Of a stretch of 7,629 nucleotides of DNA, positions 7,210 through 7,629 are shown piece after piece. This DNA is from Gammaproteobacteria bacterium. Its GTDB lineage: Bacteria > Pseudomonadota > Gammaproteobacteria > Pseudomonadales > Pseudomonadaceae. Numbering within the stretch: position 1 is the stretch's first letter; every line of letters begins with the position of its first letter. Position numbers and translations under genes: made by a program. The stretch spans positions 1-7,629 of the forward strand of contig JAAYHO010000208.1 in NCBI GenBank assembly GCA_012735335.1, written 5' to 3'. The notes under the pieces are model-generated. The model was not told the origin of the DNA. It ran no database searches and saw only the letters and a list, made by a program, of their open reading frames with translations.

Positions 7210-7247
7210 CTGCACTTTCATGTGCAGCTCCCGTCTCCGGGACTGCA
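7210..7247. repeat. Overlapping inverted repeats with mutually exclusive pairing
   Basis: CTGCAC (7210-7215) pairs with GTGCAG (7222-7227) around loop TTTCAT. The TGCAG of that second arm can instead join a longer stem: TGCAG-c-TCCCG (7223-7233) pairs with CGGGACTGCA (7238-7247) around TCTC, with one bulged C at 7228. Both folds cannot exist at once. The region lies between the start of the 93-residue minus-strand gene and the doubtful plus-strand frame at 7262. It could be a binding site, part of the minus-strand promoter region, or an RNA switch; no T-run follows. Confidence 0.4.
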
Positions 7248-7261
7248 TCCTGTGCAATCCC

Positions 7262-7498
7262 ATGAAAGACAGGAGTATAAGCAGCAACAGGATTATCGGC
7301 CTGGTACTTCTGGTGTCGGGAGTGTGGTTTCTGATCATTGGCGCAGAAGCTGCAGTCGGCGAAGTATTAATACCCTTTTTGAATAAGAAACTTCCGACAA
7401 ACTTAACTGACAACTACCCAGTACTTTTCGATGACCGTAAAAACCAGAAAGCCGGCACCCACAGGGTGCCGGCTTTTTGTATTACTCAGGCTGCCTGA
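7262..7498 (+). CDS. Doubtful small single-pass membrane protein, resembles half of DUF3185
   Basis: Reading from the ATG at 7262 gives 78 residues, with one clear membrane segment (RIIGLVLLVSGVWFLIIGAE, about 10-29). The part up to about residue 50 (SNRIIGLVLLVSGVW, then GAEAAVGE and LPTNLTDNYP) resembles the first membrane helix and linker of DUF3185 proteins as I remember them. The second membrane helix expected of that family is missing. From about residue 62 the frame runs through the hairpin terminator at 7448-7478 and stops at 7498, directly abutting the hydrolase stop, so that tail is unlikely to be selected protein. No convincing ribosome binding site precedes the ATG. The stretch 7360-7450 is more AT-rich than its surroundings. 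It may be a decayed or truncated gene, or a chance frame. Confidence 0.3.
   Translation: MKDRSISSNRIIGLVLLVSGVWFLIIGAEAAVGEVLIPFLNKKLPTNLTDNYPVLFDDRKNQKAGTHRVPAFCITQAA
7448..7478 (-). terminator. Strong hairpin terminator after the polyester hydrolase gene
   Basis: GCCGGCACCC (7451-7460) pairs perfectly with GGGTGCCGGC (7464-7473) around ACA, flanked by AAA and TTTTT. On the plus strand the stem is followed by TTTTTG. On the minus strand it is followed by TTTCTGGTTTTTAC. It starts about 20 bases after the hydrolase stop codon, which is its most likely client; it can also block plus-strand transcription. Confidence 0.9.
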
Positions 7499-7629
7499 TT
7501 AATACGGGCAGTTACCACGGTAGTCAGCAATATCCCGATCGGATCTGTGGTTCGGGCCACACAGGAACTGGCTGTAGCGAGTGTCTTCGTCGAGGAAGCG
7601 CTTCATCCAGGACACACCGAAACGGCTCA
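7499..7629 (-). CDS. C-terminus of a PETase/cutinase-like polyester hydrolase (partial)
   Basis: Only the last 42 codons and two further bases are in the window; the gene enters from the right edge and ends with TAA at 7499. The residues [19 protein letters not shown], ending in YRGNCPY, match the C-terminal helix and tail of IsPETase (AWMKRFMDNDTRYSTFAC, ending in FRTANCS) and of actinobacterial cutinases (DTRYTQFLC, ending in YRSTCPF) as I recall them. C23 and C40 of the fragment correspond to the conserved C-terminal disulfide pair; the spacing is 17 residues, against 16 in IsPETase. Enzymes of this alpha/beta-hydrolase family are secreted and cleave ester bonds in polyesters such as cutin, PBAT or PET. 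The catalytic Ser, Asp and His and the signal peptide would lie outside the window, so activity cannot be judged. A strong terminator follows. Confidence 0.85.
   Translation of the reverse strand, partial: SRFGVSWMKRFLDEDTRYSQFLCGPNHRSDRDIADYRGNCPY

Noticed and set aside
7210..7227. CTGCAC-N6-GTGCAG as a LexA box
   Set aside because: LexA sites have CTG and CAG separated by 10 bases; here the gap is 12 and the centre is not AT-alternating.
7207..7413. 68-residue minus-strand frame with a poly-leucine segment opposite the DUF3185-like frame
   Set aside because: No ribosome binding site, and it spans the palindromic cluster; the hydrophobic stretch is the complement of the plus-strand membrane segment.

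Overview
This window is compact, GC-rich chromosomal DNA of Pseudomonas type. The aconitase B, RimO, YgdI/YgdR-type lipoprotein and thioredoxin sequences all look pseudomonad. The right edge carries the C-terminus of a PETase/cutinase-like polyester hydrolase, which suggests the Halopseudomonas (former P. pertucinogena) lineage, where such enzymes are known. That genus assignment is inference. I see no mobile elements, CRISPR arrays, rRNA or tRNA genes.

Layout, left to right. acnB (+) fills the first third. It starts at a GTG set by a clear ribosome binding site and ends in two stacked hairpins, the second a strong intrinsic terminator that also reads on the minus strand. A minus-strand block follows: rimO, then 56 bp later a small CGHC thioredoxin, probably one transcript. 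Upstream of rimO sits a 49-residue arginine-rich reading frame with its own ribosome binding site and an extended -10 promoter. It is easily missed because of its size. Next, still on the minus strand, is a 72-residue YgdI/YgdR (DUF903) lipoprotein. A hotdog-fold PaaI-type thioesterase is divergent from it on the plus strand. The thioesterase converges with an AEC-family transporter (minus), with 8 bp between their stop codons. A 93-residue conserved-looking protein of unknown function lies 46 bp upstream of the transporter and may be cotranscribed with it.

The last 500 bases hold a cluster of inverted repeats, a doubtful plus-strand reading frame with one membrane segment that resembles half of a DUF3185 protein, a strong hairpin terminator, and the final 42 codons of the polyester hydrolase entering from the right on the minus strand.

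The genes do not form one pathway: central carbon metabolism (acnB), ribosome modification (rimO), thiol redox chemistry, envelope lipoprotein, thioester hydrolysis, transport and a probably secreted esterase. The items most worth following up are the truncated polyester hydrolase, the arginine-rich microprotein, and the structured, possibly decayed segment at 7200-7500.
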